Assembly (NCBI GenBank): GCA_902475245.1
Contig: CABRYP010000007.1
Location: 1-62,053, forward strand
Direction: 5' to 3'
Source of the DNA: an uncultured Collinsella sp.
GTDB taxonomy: Bacteria > Actinomycetota > Coriobacteriia > Coriobacteriales > Coriobacteriaceae
Length of the DNA stretch: 62,053 nt
The position numbers and the translations under genes were made by a program. The notes below the pieces were generated by a model. It had not been told where the DNA came from. It saw only the letters and a program-made list of their open reading frames with translations, and made no database searches. How positions within the stretch are numbered: position 1 is the stretch's first letter; each line of letters starts with the position of its first letter. Positions 9,015-18,847 of this stretch are shown piece by piece.

Positions 9015-10840
9015 TCCAGGCTCCTCCCTCCGCGGAACGCGCCAAAGCCAAAGTGGTCGCAACGCAGGCAGCGGCTTGCCTCCTGGCGCGCCTCCTCCTC
9101 GGTAAGGCCCTGCTCGACCAGATTCCAATCGTGAATACGCTCGCCGGCCTCGCGCTCACCCAGCTCGCAGCGGCCGCACTCGTGCTTGCCCTTAAACTGC
9201 ACGGTCGGCAGCTCCACGTCGAGCTTGATCTTGTGGTCGAAGCCCAGGTAGCGGTCGATATTTGCCGAAGCCACGCGGCCAGCGTTGATGGCACGGATGA
9301 CGGTGGCGGGACCGGTCTGGCAGTCGCCGCCGCTAAAGAGGCCGTCGAAGTTGGGCACGGCACCGTCCGAATCGGTGACCACGCAGCCCCACTTGCAGGC
9401 AATGCCCACCTCCTCAAACGGTTTGGAATCGATGTCTTGGCCAATGGCGACGAACACACGCTCGCAGGGGATGACGCGCTCGGGCGTGGCGGCGGCACGC
9501 GGAGCCGGACGACCGCGACGGGGCTCGCCGATAATCTGCGGCTGCACGCGCAGGCCGCTCACGCGACCGTCCTCGCCCGTCTCGATGGCGAGCGGGGCCG
9601 TCAGCTCCAGCACCTCACAGCCCTCGGCCTGGGCACCGGCAATCTCGGCGTCCTGGGCCGTCATATCGCAGATGCGACGGCGGTAGACGATGCTTACCTT
9701 TTCGGCACCGCAGCGCACGGCGGAGCGTGCCACGTCCATGGCAACGTTGCCGCCGCCGATGACGCACACGCGCTGGCCGCTCAGGTCGGGCAGCTCGTCA
9801 TCGCCGATGGCGCGCAGCATCTTGACGGCCGATTCCACGCCGGGCGCCTCTTCACCCGGAAGGCCGAGCTTCTTGTCACTGTGGGCACCGATGGCCAGGT
9901 AGACGGCATCGAACTCGTCGCGCAGACGGGCGAGCTCCTCGCCGCTCACGGAGTGGTCGAGCTCCACGTCGATGCCGGCGCTCAAGATCCAGTCGATCTC
10001 GGCCTGCAGGCGCTCGCGCGGCAGACGATAGCTGGGGATGCCGTAGCGCAGCATGCCGCCCAAGTGGTGGCGCTGCTCAAAAATGGTCACCTTGTGGCCC
10101 ATCACGGCCAGGTAGTAGGCACAGGAAAGGCCGGCCGGGCCGCCGCCGATCACGGCGACGCGCTTACCGGTGTTGTCCACTACATGTGGCTTGTGGTCGT
10201 TGAGGTCGCTATGCTCAACGGCAAAACGCTTGAGGGCGAGGATGTTCATGGGATCGTCGACCATGCCGCGACGGCAGTGCATCTCGCAGGGATGCTCGCA
10301 CACCAAACCGCAGACGAGCGGCAGCGGGTTGTTCTTGCGGATGACCTTGACGGCATCGGCATAGCGGCCGGCCTCGACCAACGAAATGTAACCGGGAATG
10401 TCGACGTGCGCCGGGCAGCCCGAGACGCACGGGACGCGGGCCTCGCGGTCAAAGCCACAGGAGTGCTCGCGGATATGGTGCTCAAAATCATCGCGGAAAC
10501 CGCGGATGGCGGTGAGTGCCATGGCGCCGGCCTCGTAACCGATGGCGCAGTCGCTCGAAAGATAGATGGTGCGGACCGTGCGCTCAATCAAGTTGAGTGT
10601 GGACTCGTCGGCGCGGCCCTCGAGCACATCGGCGAGCAGGTCGCTCAGCGCGCTCAGGCCCACGCGGCAGGGCGTGCACTTGCCGCAGCTCTGGGTGGAG
10701 CACAGGTTGACGAGCGCCGCCGTAAACTCGACGGGGCACGGGGCGAGCGAACTCACCGCCAGACGACGTCCGAGTGCATCGTGCAGGTCGTCCATGACGG
10801 CCTGAGCGTGGCTGCGTTCCATTACGTGCAGTCGAGCCAT
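9008..10840 (-). CDS. NuoF C-terminal 4Fe-4S domain fused to a GltD-like NAD(P)/FAD oxidoreductase
   Basis: 610 residues. The first ~120 carry the iron-sulfur end of NuoF (SCGKCTPCRVG, then IGYEAGAMALTAI) but the FMN/NADH-binding part of NuoF is absent. The rest is a glutamate-synthase-small-subunit-like flavoprotein: CxxxCP clusters (CVSGCPAHVDIPGYI, CGLVCEHPCEMHCRR), FAD motif IGGGPAGLSCAYYLA, NADP motif IGGGNVAMDVARSA, and GLFSGGDCQTGPATV. Likely role: moving electrons between NAD(P)H and the hydrogenase. It overlaps the hydrogenase gene by 7 bases. Start 10840 has GAGGGG upstream. It ends with an unusual Cys-x-x-Cys plus Gly/Phe-rich tail. Confidence 0.85.
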   Translation of the reverse strand: MARLHVMERSHAQAVMDDLHDALGRRLAVSSLAPCPVEFTAALVNLCSTQSCGKCTPCRVGLSALSDLLADVLEGRADESTLNLIERTVRTIYLSSDCAIGYEAGAMALTAIRGFRDDFEHHIREHSCGFDREARVPCVSGCPAHVDIPGYISLVEAGRYADAVKVIRKNNPLPLVCGLVCEHPCEMHCRRGMVDDPMNILALKRFAVEHSDLNDHKPHVVDNTGKRVAVIGGGPAGLSCAYYLAVMGHKVTIFEQRHHLGGMLRYGIPSYRLPRERLQAEIDWILSAGIDVELDHSVSGEELARLRDEFDAVYLAIGAHSDKKLGLPGEEAPGVESAVKMLRAIGDDELPDLSGQRVCVIGGGNVAMDVARSAVRCGAEKVSIVYRRRICDMTAQDAEIAGAQAEGCEVLELTAPLAIETGEDGRVSGLRVQPQIIGEPRRGRPAPRAAATPERVIPCERVFVAIGQDIDSKPFEEVGIACKWGCVVTDSDGAVPNFDGLFSGGDCQTGPATVIRAINAGRVASANIDRYLGFDHKIKLDVELPTVQFKGKHECGRCELGEREAGERIHDWNLVEQGLTEEEARQEASRCLRCDHFGFGAFRGGRSLEW

Positions 10841-10944
10841 AAGATCCCCTCTCACATGGCAGCCCGGAGGCGAGGCCGGGCGAAATTGCTACACGCACAA
10901 CACTGACCTAAAAAGTTGTGAGGTCTCCATACGGTTCGGCAGGC

Positions 10945-10972
10945 GGTATAAAATGTCACCCTCAGCGGTGAA
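10945..10972 (-). promoter_or_regulatory. Possible promoter of the hydrogenase operon
   Basis: On the minus strand TTCACC and TATACC are spaced by 17 bases, about 105 bases upstream of the first gene of the operon. The match to sigma-70 boxes is moderate, so this is only a suggestion. Confidence 0.25.
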
Positions 10973-11027
10973 ATAGAACATTACCGCAGATAAATGCCAT
11001 ATTTGATAAAACGCGTTACCAAACGAC

Positions 11028-11063
11028 AATGCCCCGCCCACGCAATCACGTGGGCGGGGCATT
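11028..11063 (-). terminator. Perfect 15-bp hairpin after the glucosidase gene
   Basis: AATGCCCCGCCCACG and its exact complement surround a 6-base loop, 34 bases past the GH4 stop. On the minus strand a short T-rich stretch follows (TTGTCGTTT), fitting a terminator of the PTS operon that also isolates the hydrogenase promoter. Confidence 0.65.
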
Positions 11064-11096
11064 GCTTCAGGCATGCGGCCAGCGACCCTGTTGCTT

Positions 11097-12479
11097 TTAC
11101 TTAAGCTCGGGCCAGTAACCCTTGTTGGCCTCGATCATGTCGTCGAGAACCTCCTTGGCGACCTTCATCGACGGCACGGTCTTGTTGAGCGTAAAGGCCT
11201 TAAGCGCCTTCTCGTACGAACCCTCGATCGTAGCCTCGACAATGAGCTTCTCGGAGTTCAGCTGCTGCATCATGAGGCCCTGCTGGAACAGCGGAATGTT
11301 GTCGCGGCTGATGACCTCGGGGCCGTTCTTGCCAATGTAGGCAGGCAGCTCGACCATAGCGTCGTAGGGCATGTTGGGGATGGCGCCCTTGTTCTCGCAA
11401 ATGACCAGGAAGCGCTGCTTGGTGTCGTTCTTCAGAGCGATAGCCAGATCGGCAATCCAGTCGCCGTGGCTGCCCGCATAGAACGTGCTCTCGTCGATCT
11501 CGCCCGTCTTCTCGTAATGGTCGATACCATCAAAGAGGTTCTTCTCACGCGTCTCCTCAACCTCGTTAGCACGGGTGCGCTCGGGGTTGGAGTGCTCGAC
11601 GAACTCCTTCTGCTGCAGGTAGTAGTTCAGATACGTGTTGGGCAGGTACTCCGGGAAGCACTCCATGATCTCGTACTCGCCCTTCCAGACGTAGTACCAG
11701 CTGCCCTTGGTGTGGCGGTTCTGCTCGGGGTGCTCGTCGACGGCCTCCTCGGGCTTCTTTGCCATGAGCGAGCCCATGCCCTTGAGGTAAGAGTCGGGCA
11801 GCAGAATCTCATGCTCCTTGATGTACTCGCGCAGCTGCGGGAGCACTTCCTCGCCCTTGTGGCGGATCGAGGTGAACCAACCAAAGTGGTTGAGGCCAAA
11901 GTAATCGTACTCGACATCCTTCTTGTCGATATCGAGCGCGGCGCAAACCACGTCGATGATCGCGATCGGCATGTCGCAGATGTTGATGATACGAGCGTTG
12001 GGACGCAGCACGCGGCAGCCCTCGGAGACGATAGCGGCAGGGTTGGAGTAGTTGAGAATCCAGTAGTCCTTCTTGGCGTACTTCTCAACGTCATCGATCA
12101 GCTCGACCATGGGGAAGATGGTGCGCATGCCGTAGGCAAGGCCGCCGCAACCGCAAGTCTCCTGACCCACGCAGCCGTGACGCAGCGGAATCTTCTCGTC
12201 CTGCTCGCGCATGGCGTAGCCGCCCACGCGCATCTGGGCAAACACGAAGCTCGCGTCGGTAAAAGCCGTCTTTTTGTCGGTGGTCACCGTGAGCTTGATG
12301 TCCAGGCCGAGGTCCTCGTGCAAAATCCAGTCCACGAGCACGCCGATCTTGCGCTGGCGCTCCTCGTTGATGTCGTACAGACGAATCTCGTCAACGTCGA
12401 GCTCGTCCTTGCGCAGGGCGATGGACTTGACGATGCCGGGGGTAAAGGTGGATCCGCCACCACACAGAGTAATGATCAT
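11097..12479 (-). CDS. 6-phospho-alpha-glucosidase, glycoside hydrolase family 4
   Basis: 460 residues. The N-terminal NAD-binding GGGSTFTPGIVKS, the metal-site region GLNHFGWF and ICDMP, and NYSNPAAIV are GH4 hallmarks. GH4 enzymes hydrolyse phosphorylated disaccharides using NAD+ and Mn2+ in the cytoplasm. Resemblance is closest to the MalH/GlvA 6-phospho-alpha-glucosidases, which fits the alpha-glucoside type IICB 3 bases upstream. It is the last gene of the PTS operon. Confidence 0.88.
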   Translation of the reverse strand: MIITLCGGGSTFTPGIVKSIALRKDELDVDEIRLYDINEERQRKIGVLVDWILHEDLGLDIKLTVTTDKKTAFTDASFVFAQMRVGGYAMREQDEKIPLRHGCVGQETCGCGGLAYGMRTIFPMVELIDDVEKYAKKDYWILNYSNPAAIVSEGCRVLRPNARIINICDMPIAIIDVVCAALDIDKKDVEYDYFGLNHFGWFTSIRHKGEEVLPQLREYIKEHEILLPDSYLKGMGSLMAKKPEEAVDEHPEQNRHTKGSWYYVWKGEYEIMECFPEYLPNTYLNYYLQQKEFVEHSNPERTRANEVEETREKNLFDGIDHYEKTGEIDESTFYAGSHGDWIADLAIALKNDTKQRFLVICENKGAIPNMPYDAMVELPAYIGKNGPEVISRDNIPLFQQGLMMQQLNSEKLIVEATIEGSYEKALKAFTLNKTVPSMKVAKEVLDDMIEANKGYWPELK

Positions 12480-12482
12480 TGT

Positions 12483-14099
12483 TTACTGCTCCTTCTCAAT
12501 TGCGTTTTCGACCTTGTCGCGCATCTCGGCGACCTTCATGCCAAAGATGATCTGGATATTATTGCCGTTGCGGTTGATGCCGCTGTTGGGCACGTGGTTG
12601 ATGAGGTCCTCATTGATGAGGTCCGGGTTCTTAACGTTCACGCGGAGACGCGTAAAGCAGTTCTCGAGCTCCTCGATGTTGTCCTTGCCACCAAGACCTG
12701 CGACCAGGTCGGCAATACCTGCATCGACGCCCTCTGCGGGAGCCGCGGCAACAGCGCCCTGCTTCACCGCGACAGACGCGGCGGCCTCGCCCTCGGCAAC
12801 GGACTCGGCAAGCTCGGACTCTTCCTCGCGACCAGGCGTGTGGAGGTTGAGCTTCTTGATAAGGAAGGTGAAGAGGAAGAAGTACAGAGCGGCGTTGACG
12901 ACTCCAAGCACCAGCATAACCGGCCAGTTGGTCTTATCGACACCGAGGACCAGGTTGGAAACCACGATGTTGATGATGCCGCCTGCAGTCGAAGCGGGCA
13001 CGGAGAGGACCTTGAGCAGGACCAGGAAGATGCCGGAAAGAACCGAGTGAACGACAAAGAGCACGGGAGCGGCAAAGACAAAGAGGAAGTCCATGGGCTC
13101 GGTCACGCAGGAGAGCACGGCGGTGATGATCAGCGGGATAATAACGGCCTTGGTCTTATCCTTGTTCCCCTTGTAAGCGGTGACGATAAAGGCGAGACCG
13201 ATACCGATGTAGGGCCACAGGTTGTTGAAGGTGTAGCTGTTGAAATACGTACTATCGGAGAAGGGCTGACCCGTCATTGCCATCTCGGCAACACGGATGG
13301 GATAGGCGCCGGCAATAACCTGATCACCCAGCGTCAGGGTGCCACCCACATCGGAGAACTGGAACGGGGTGTAGATGAGGTGGTGCAGACCGGTGGGAAC
13401 GAGCAGCTTGTTGAGCATGCCGTAGATAAACAGACCGATGTTGCCCGACTCCTTAATGATGCCGGCAACGGAGGAGATGGCACCCTGAACCGGAGGCCAA
13501 ACGATGCAGAAGCCAGCGCCCATGATCCAGGAAATGATGATCATAATCAGGAACGGGAAGCGGACGCCCGAGAACATCGAAAGGGCAATGGGGAACTGCT
13601 TGTTCGAGTACTTGTTGAACACGGCACCGGTGATGCAACCAAGGATGATGCCGCCAAACACGCCGGTATCGAGCACCTGAATGCCCATAACGGTGGCCTG
13701 GCCGGTTCCGGTAAGACCGAGCATGCCGCTCGCATCGGCAAGAGAGCCGGTGGCGTTGAGCACGATGTTGTTAGCCTGCAGGAACAGGAAGAACGACATC
13801 AGGGCAATCAGCGAAGCATGGCCCTTGTTCTTCTTTGCCATGGCGCCGGCGATGCCCACGCAGAACAGAATCGAAAGGTTGTTGATGATAAACATCAGCG
13901 ACTGATAGACAACGGCGCCCACAAGCTGGAACGGACCGGAGCCCAGTACGGGGACCAAAGCGCAGATGGTCTTGTTGGTCAGAATGATGCCCACGATGAG
14001 CAGGATGCCGGCAACCGAGAGATACATCATCGGCTGAACGATCGACTTCGCGAACACCTCCAACGGCGCTTTGAAATTGAACTTCTTTTTTGCGGTCAT
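12483..14099 (-). CDS. PTS alpha-glucoside transporter subunit IICB
   Basis: 538 residues. A IIC membrane domain of the glucose superfamily (about 1-430, with FIYGMLNKLLVPTGLHHLIYTPFQF and TEPMDFLFVFAAPVLF), an acidic/Ala-rich linker, then a IIB domain at the C-terminus with the phosphorylated cysteine in NIEELENCFTRLRVNVKN. Imports and phosphorylates an alpha-glucoside such as maltose. No IIA is attached; the IIA is the separate gene at 15072. The start at 14099 has AGGGGAG seven bases upstream. Confidence 0.9.
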   Translation of the reverse strand: MTAKKKFNFKAPLEVFAKSIVQPMMYLSVAGILLIVGIILTNKTICALVPVLGSGPFQLVGAVVYQSLMFIINNLSILFCVGIAGAMAKKNKGHASLIALMSFFLFLQANNIVLNATGSLADASGMLGLTGTGQATVMGIQVLDTGVFGGIILGCITGAVFNKYSNKQFPIALSMFSGVRFPFLIMIIISWIMGAGFCIVWPPVQGAISSVAGIIKESGNIGLFIYGMLNKLLVPTGLHHLIYTPFQFSDVGGTLTLGDQVIAGAYPIRVAEMAMTGQPFSDSTYFNSYTFNNLWPYIGIGLAFIVTAYKGNKDKTKAVIIPLIITAVLSCVTEPMDFLFVFAAPVLFVVHSVLSGIFLVLLKVLSVPASTAGGIINIVVSNLVLGVDKTNWPVMLVLGVVNAALYFFLFTFLIKKLNLHTPGREEESELAESVAEGEAAASVAVKQGAVAAAPAEGVDAGIADLVAGLGGKDNIEELENCFTRLRVNVKNPDLINEDLINHVPNSGINRNGNNIQIIFGMKVAEMRDKVENAIEKEQ

Positions 14100-14198
14100 A
14101 GCGGTACTCCCCTTCCTTTTCCGCAAATTAAGACAGATGTGCCCTGGACAAGACCGCGAGCCTTGCCTTATATCAATCGATGTGTGGGCACGTTATGC

Positions 14199-15065
14199 CT
14201 AGAGACCAGGTTCTCCAAGCAGGTTAACAATGTGATATGCGAGATAACTCTTCTCAGCATCGGTAACGACAACGTTATAGGTAGACGACAAGTGGGCGGC
14301 TATGGCGTCCGCGCACGAGAATGCGCACGGATACGCCGTTTCATCGATTCGGAACAGCGCGTCTCCGTTGATTTGCCCTGCCGTAGGATCGAGCGCTCGC
14401 TGTGCGAAAAACTGCAGGTGACGAACGAAACGTTCGTAAGGCAGCGAGGTGTCATCGAGGGTCGTAGCATAGCGCTTGGAAACAATCGCGAGCACGTCGC
14501 GAACAAGCTGGACCGAAACAATCAAACGATCGGAGCGTTGCGGCATGGTGGCGTTGACGATATGCAGCGTAATGAAACCCTGCTCTTCTTCGCTCATCTG
14601 AATGCCCATATACTCCTTGATAATCTGCAGCGCACGGCCCGCAAGTGCATACTCCTTGCGATAGAACTGCTGGATCTCGAGCAGCAACGGATTCTCACAG
14701 GAGACGCCCTTGCGCTCGCGCTCCAAAGCAAGGCTGATATGGTCTGCGAGAGCAATGAGAATCTTGTCGTTGATATCAACATTGAGCTCTCGACGGAGCA
14801 TCTGAACAATGTCCTCGGCAATCACGAGGTTGACGGTGGGGATGGACTCCAAAAGATGTGCCAAGCGGTCAATCGTACGCGAATCCTGAGAAGTTCCCTC
14901 CTGCAACGCGTAGGTCTTTTCGATCGACGCCTCGTCGATGGCATCGCCGGCATGACGGCCAAAGCAGAGGCCTCGACCGATGACGATGAGCTCGGAGCCA
15001 TCGTCCGAAGTGACCATTGCGACGTTGTTGTTAAAAACTCGCTTGATAACCACGGTACCCACCAC
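14199..15065 (-). CDS. BglG/LicT family transcription antiterminator
   Basis: 288 residues: an N-terminal RNA-binding CAT domain (VIKRVFNNNVAMV...IGRGLCFGR, first ~55), then two PTS regulation domains with conserved histidines (HLLESIP, HIVNATMP, and HIVNLL near the end). It should bind a nascent-RNA antiterminator hairpin and be controlled by phosphorylation from the PTS. Start is uncertain: GTG at 15065 or GTG at 15053; family proteins begin near VIKRV, favouring 15053. Confidence 0.88.
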   Translation of the reverse strand: MVGTVVIKRVFNNNVAMVTSDDGSELIVIGRGLCFGRHAGDAIDEASIEKTYALQEGTSQDSRTIDRLAHLLESIPTVNLVIAEDIVQMLRRELNVDINDKILIALADHISLALERERKGVSCENPLLLEIQQFYRKEYALAGRALQIIKEYMGIQMSEEEQGFITLHIVNATMPQRSDRLIVSVQLVRDVLAIVSKRYATTLDDTSLPYERFVRHLQFFAQRALDPTAGQINGDALFRIDETAYPCAFSCADAIAAHLSSTYNVVVTDAEKSYLAYHIVNLLGEPGL

Positions 15066-15071
15066 AAGAAT

Positions 15072-15584
15072 TTACTCGGAAAGCCAGACGACAGGCTCTT
15101 TAACAGCAACAGGGCCGGAAGCATGCTCACGAAGAGTCGAGTTCTCCGAGCGCTCGCACACGATAACGAAGACCGTGGGATCGAAGCCGGCGGCGCGGAC
15201 CACGTCGAAATCGACCTCGACGAGGGGCTGGCCCGCGTCAACGTGATCACCCTGGGCAACAAGCGCATGGAAGCCCTTGCCCTCAAGTTTAACAGTGTCG
15301 ATTCCGATATGCAGCATCACCTGAGCAGAGCTGTCGTCGGACATGATGCCCAGCGCGTGCTCAGTCGGAAACAGCGCCGCGACGGTGCCGGAAACAGGAG
15401 CGCACACCGTTCCCTCTTGGGGAACCACGGCAACGCCATCGCCCACTGCACGGCTGCTAAAAGCGGGGTCATTGGTATTTTCTAGATGAACAAGCTCGCC
15501 GGAAACGGGAGCGAGGATTTCGAACTCGGAAGCCGCAGTCGTCTGCTTATCCGAGCCACCCATTAGGCGAGAAAAGAAACCCAT
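15072..15584 (-). CDS. PTS glucose-type subunit IIA
   Basis: 170 residues with the Crr/IIA-Glc fold: ILAPVSGELV, FSSRAVGDGVAVVP, APVSGTV, and the active histidine in VMLHIGIDTV. Phosphorylated by HPr, it passes phosphate to the IIB domain encoded downstream. First gene of the operon; it is followed after 6 bases by the antiterminator gene. Confidence 0.88.
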   Translation of the reverse strand: MGFFSRLMGGSDKQTTAASEFEILAPVSGELVHLENTNDPAFSSRAVGDGVAVVPQEGTVCAPVSGTVAALFPTEHALGIMSDDSSAQVMLHIGIDTVKLEGKGFHALVAQGDHVDAGQPLVEVDFDVVRAAGFDPTVFVIVCERSENSTLREHASGPVAVKEPVVWLSE

Positions 15585-15664
15585 GGTGACATGTCCCTTC
15601 ATAAATATAGCCCAACCAAAATCAATCGAATGCGCCCATTGAGACGCTCGCGATCAAAGACTTT

Positions 15665-15697
15665 GGTTAGGCCCACGTCCGAGGGGACTCGGTAACC
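15665..15697 (-). promoter_or_regulatory. Leader hairpin, possible LicT target (RAT-like)
   Basis: On the minus strand, 80 bases before the IIA start, GGTTA..TAACC flanks CCGAG(4)CTCGG with an asymmetric internal bulge, resembling the two-bulge antiterminator RNA bound by BglG/LicT proteins. No overlapping terminator is evident, so the assignment is weak. Confidence 0.3.
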
Positions 15698-15821
15698 TTC
15701 CGCATTTCTTTTACGGGGGTTATTGTAGGCAACGGCAAAGCCAGAATAGTCATTACGACCGGTGAGCGGTATTTATTCTTCGATAAACGGTATTTAAGCG
15801 ACACTTAGGGACACTCCTTAT

Positions 15822-15853
15822 TTGGCGCATTGGGGACAGGTTACTTTGCGCAA
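15822..15853. repeat. TTGGTGCAA/GGGGACAGG family hairpin
   Basis: Imperfect inverted ends (TTGGCGCA and TTTGCGCAA) enclose GGGGACAGGTT. Other members are at 21878, 47497 and 61937. The gap 15585-16033 holds this element, a 67-bp repeat at 15859, the helicase terminator and no gene. Confidence 0.55.
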
Positions 15854-15858
15854 TCGTG

Positions 15859-15925
15859 AGTTGCGGTGAAATAGGGACTGGAAAGCCGCTCAAAAGGCCA
15901 AAACAGTCCGTATTCCACCGCAACT
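15859..15925. repeat. 67-bp TTGCGGTGAAA palindromic element, copy 1
   Basis: Ends AGTTGCGGTGAA and its complement; inner arms AGGGACTG / CAGTCC. Length is exactly 67 bp, as in copies 2 (30680) and 3 (40138). Inner loops differ among copies. Confidence 0.75.
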
Positions 15926-15963
15926 TCATGACGTTGATGCAGATTAACCTGACCTCTTTGTAC

Positions 15964-16000
15964 CAAAAAGGGCTCCGAGCAAAAACATGCCCGGAGCCCT
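15964..16000 (-). terminator. Rho-independent terminator of the helicase gene
   Basis: AGGGCTCCG and CGGAGCCCT pair around a 14-base loop; on the minus strand the stem is followed by TTTTT. It lies 34 bases past the helicase stop. Confidence 0.85.
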
Positions 16001-16033
16001 CTGGTCGCCTCGACTTAGAGCGCGACGCGTATG

Positions 16034-18277
<2,244 letters not shown>

Positions 18278-18561
18278 ATGTTGTTGTTCCTTATCTGCAC
18301 GCGCTATGGGCACGGCATGCTGCCGCGCGGGCGTGCTTGGTAGTGCGCTAATACATACAAAAACAGGTGCGCACAGAGAGGACGTTGCTCAGCACGCTGG
18401 CGATCGCTTTGGCAGCCCTATCACGCGCCGTCCAGACGCAGCAGCTCTAAGCGATGGAGCAGATTCGCCGCGGGTTAGTATACCCGTACTCCGTATGCCC
18501 CCACGTAAACCACAGATGACAGGGCGGTCGGGGCCGAGCAGAGACTCCCCCGCCGGACAAT

Positions 18562-18698
18562 GTCTCAATCTGCAACAGATACTCAGCAAAAACCGGCCTA
18601 ACCGTTGCAGATTGAGATATACACAAATCTCGTAAAACAACATCTCAATCTATAATAGTTAGAGGTCATTTTCCCTGCTAGATGTTACAGATTGAGAC
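18562..18698. repeat. 57-bp hairpin array A (2 units)
   Basis: Units 18562-18618 and 18642-18698, each exactly 57 bp, separated by 23 bp. Unit 1 carries a compensated change in both arms (TGCAAC with GTTGCA instead of TGTAAC with GTTACA), supporting selection for pairing. Its loop is A-rich, so this unit is probably inverted relative to the T-loop units. Unit 2 has a degenerate left arm. The surrounding gap 18278-18847 holds only this array and the copper operator. Confidence 0.85.
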
Positions 18699-18769
18699 GA
18701 AGGGCGGGGATGGTGCACCAACCCGGCAATCGACCCCCGCATCGGAATGTCTTACATTTCAACTTCTGC

Positions 18770-18800
18770 TGTACACCCCCAGGGGGTATGGGTGTATAGT
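18770..18800 (+). promoter_or_regulatory. Probable CsoR operator and promoter of copA
   Basis: TACACCCCCAGGGGGTAT is the G/C-tract palindrome typical of CsoR-type copper repressors, overlapping a -10-like TATAGT at 18795-18800. A CsoR gene ends the same operon, so copper would relieve repression. Confidence 0.75.
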
Positions 18801-18847
18801 ATCAGCAGGTTAACAATTCAAACACCGAGCTACAGAAAGGAGAAGCC

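Noticed and set aside
9053..10906. 617-residue plus-strand open frame opposite the NuoF-GltD fusion
   Set aside because: Antisense shadow; motifs of the minus-strand protein are unmistakable.
11073..15485. 1470-residue plus-strand open frame
   Set aside because: It runs antisense across four well supported PTS-operon genes and has no domain resemblance; it is a codon-bias shadow.
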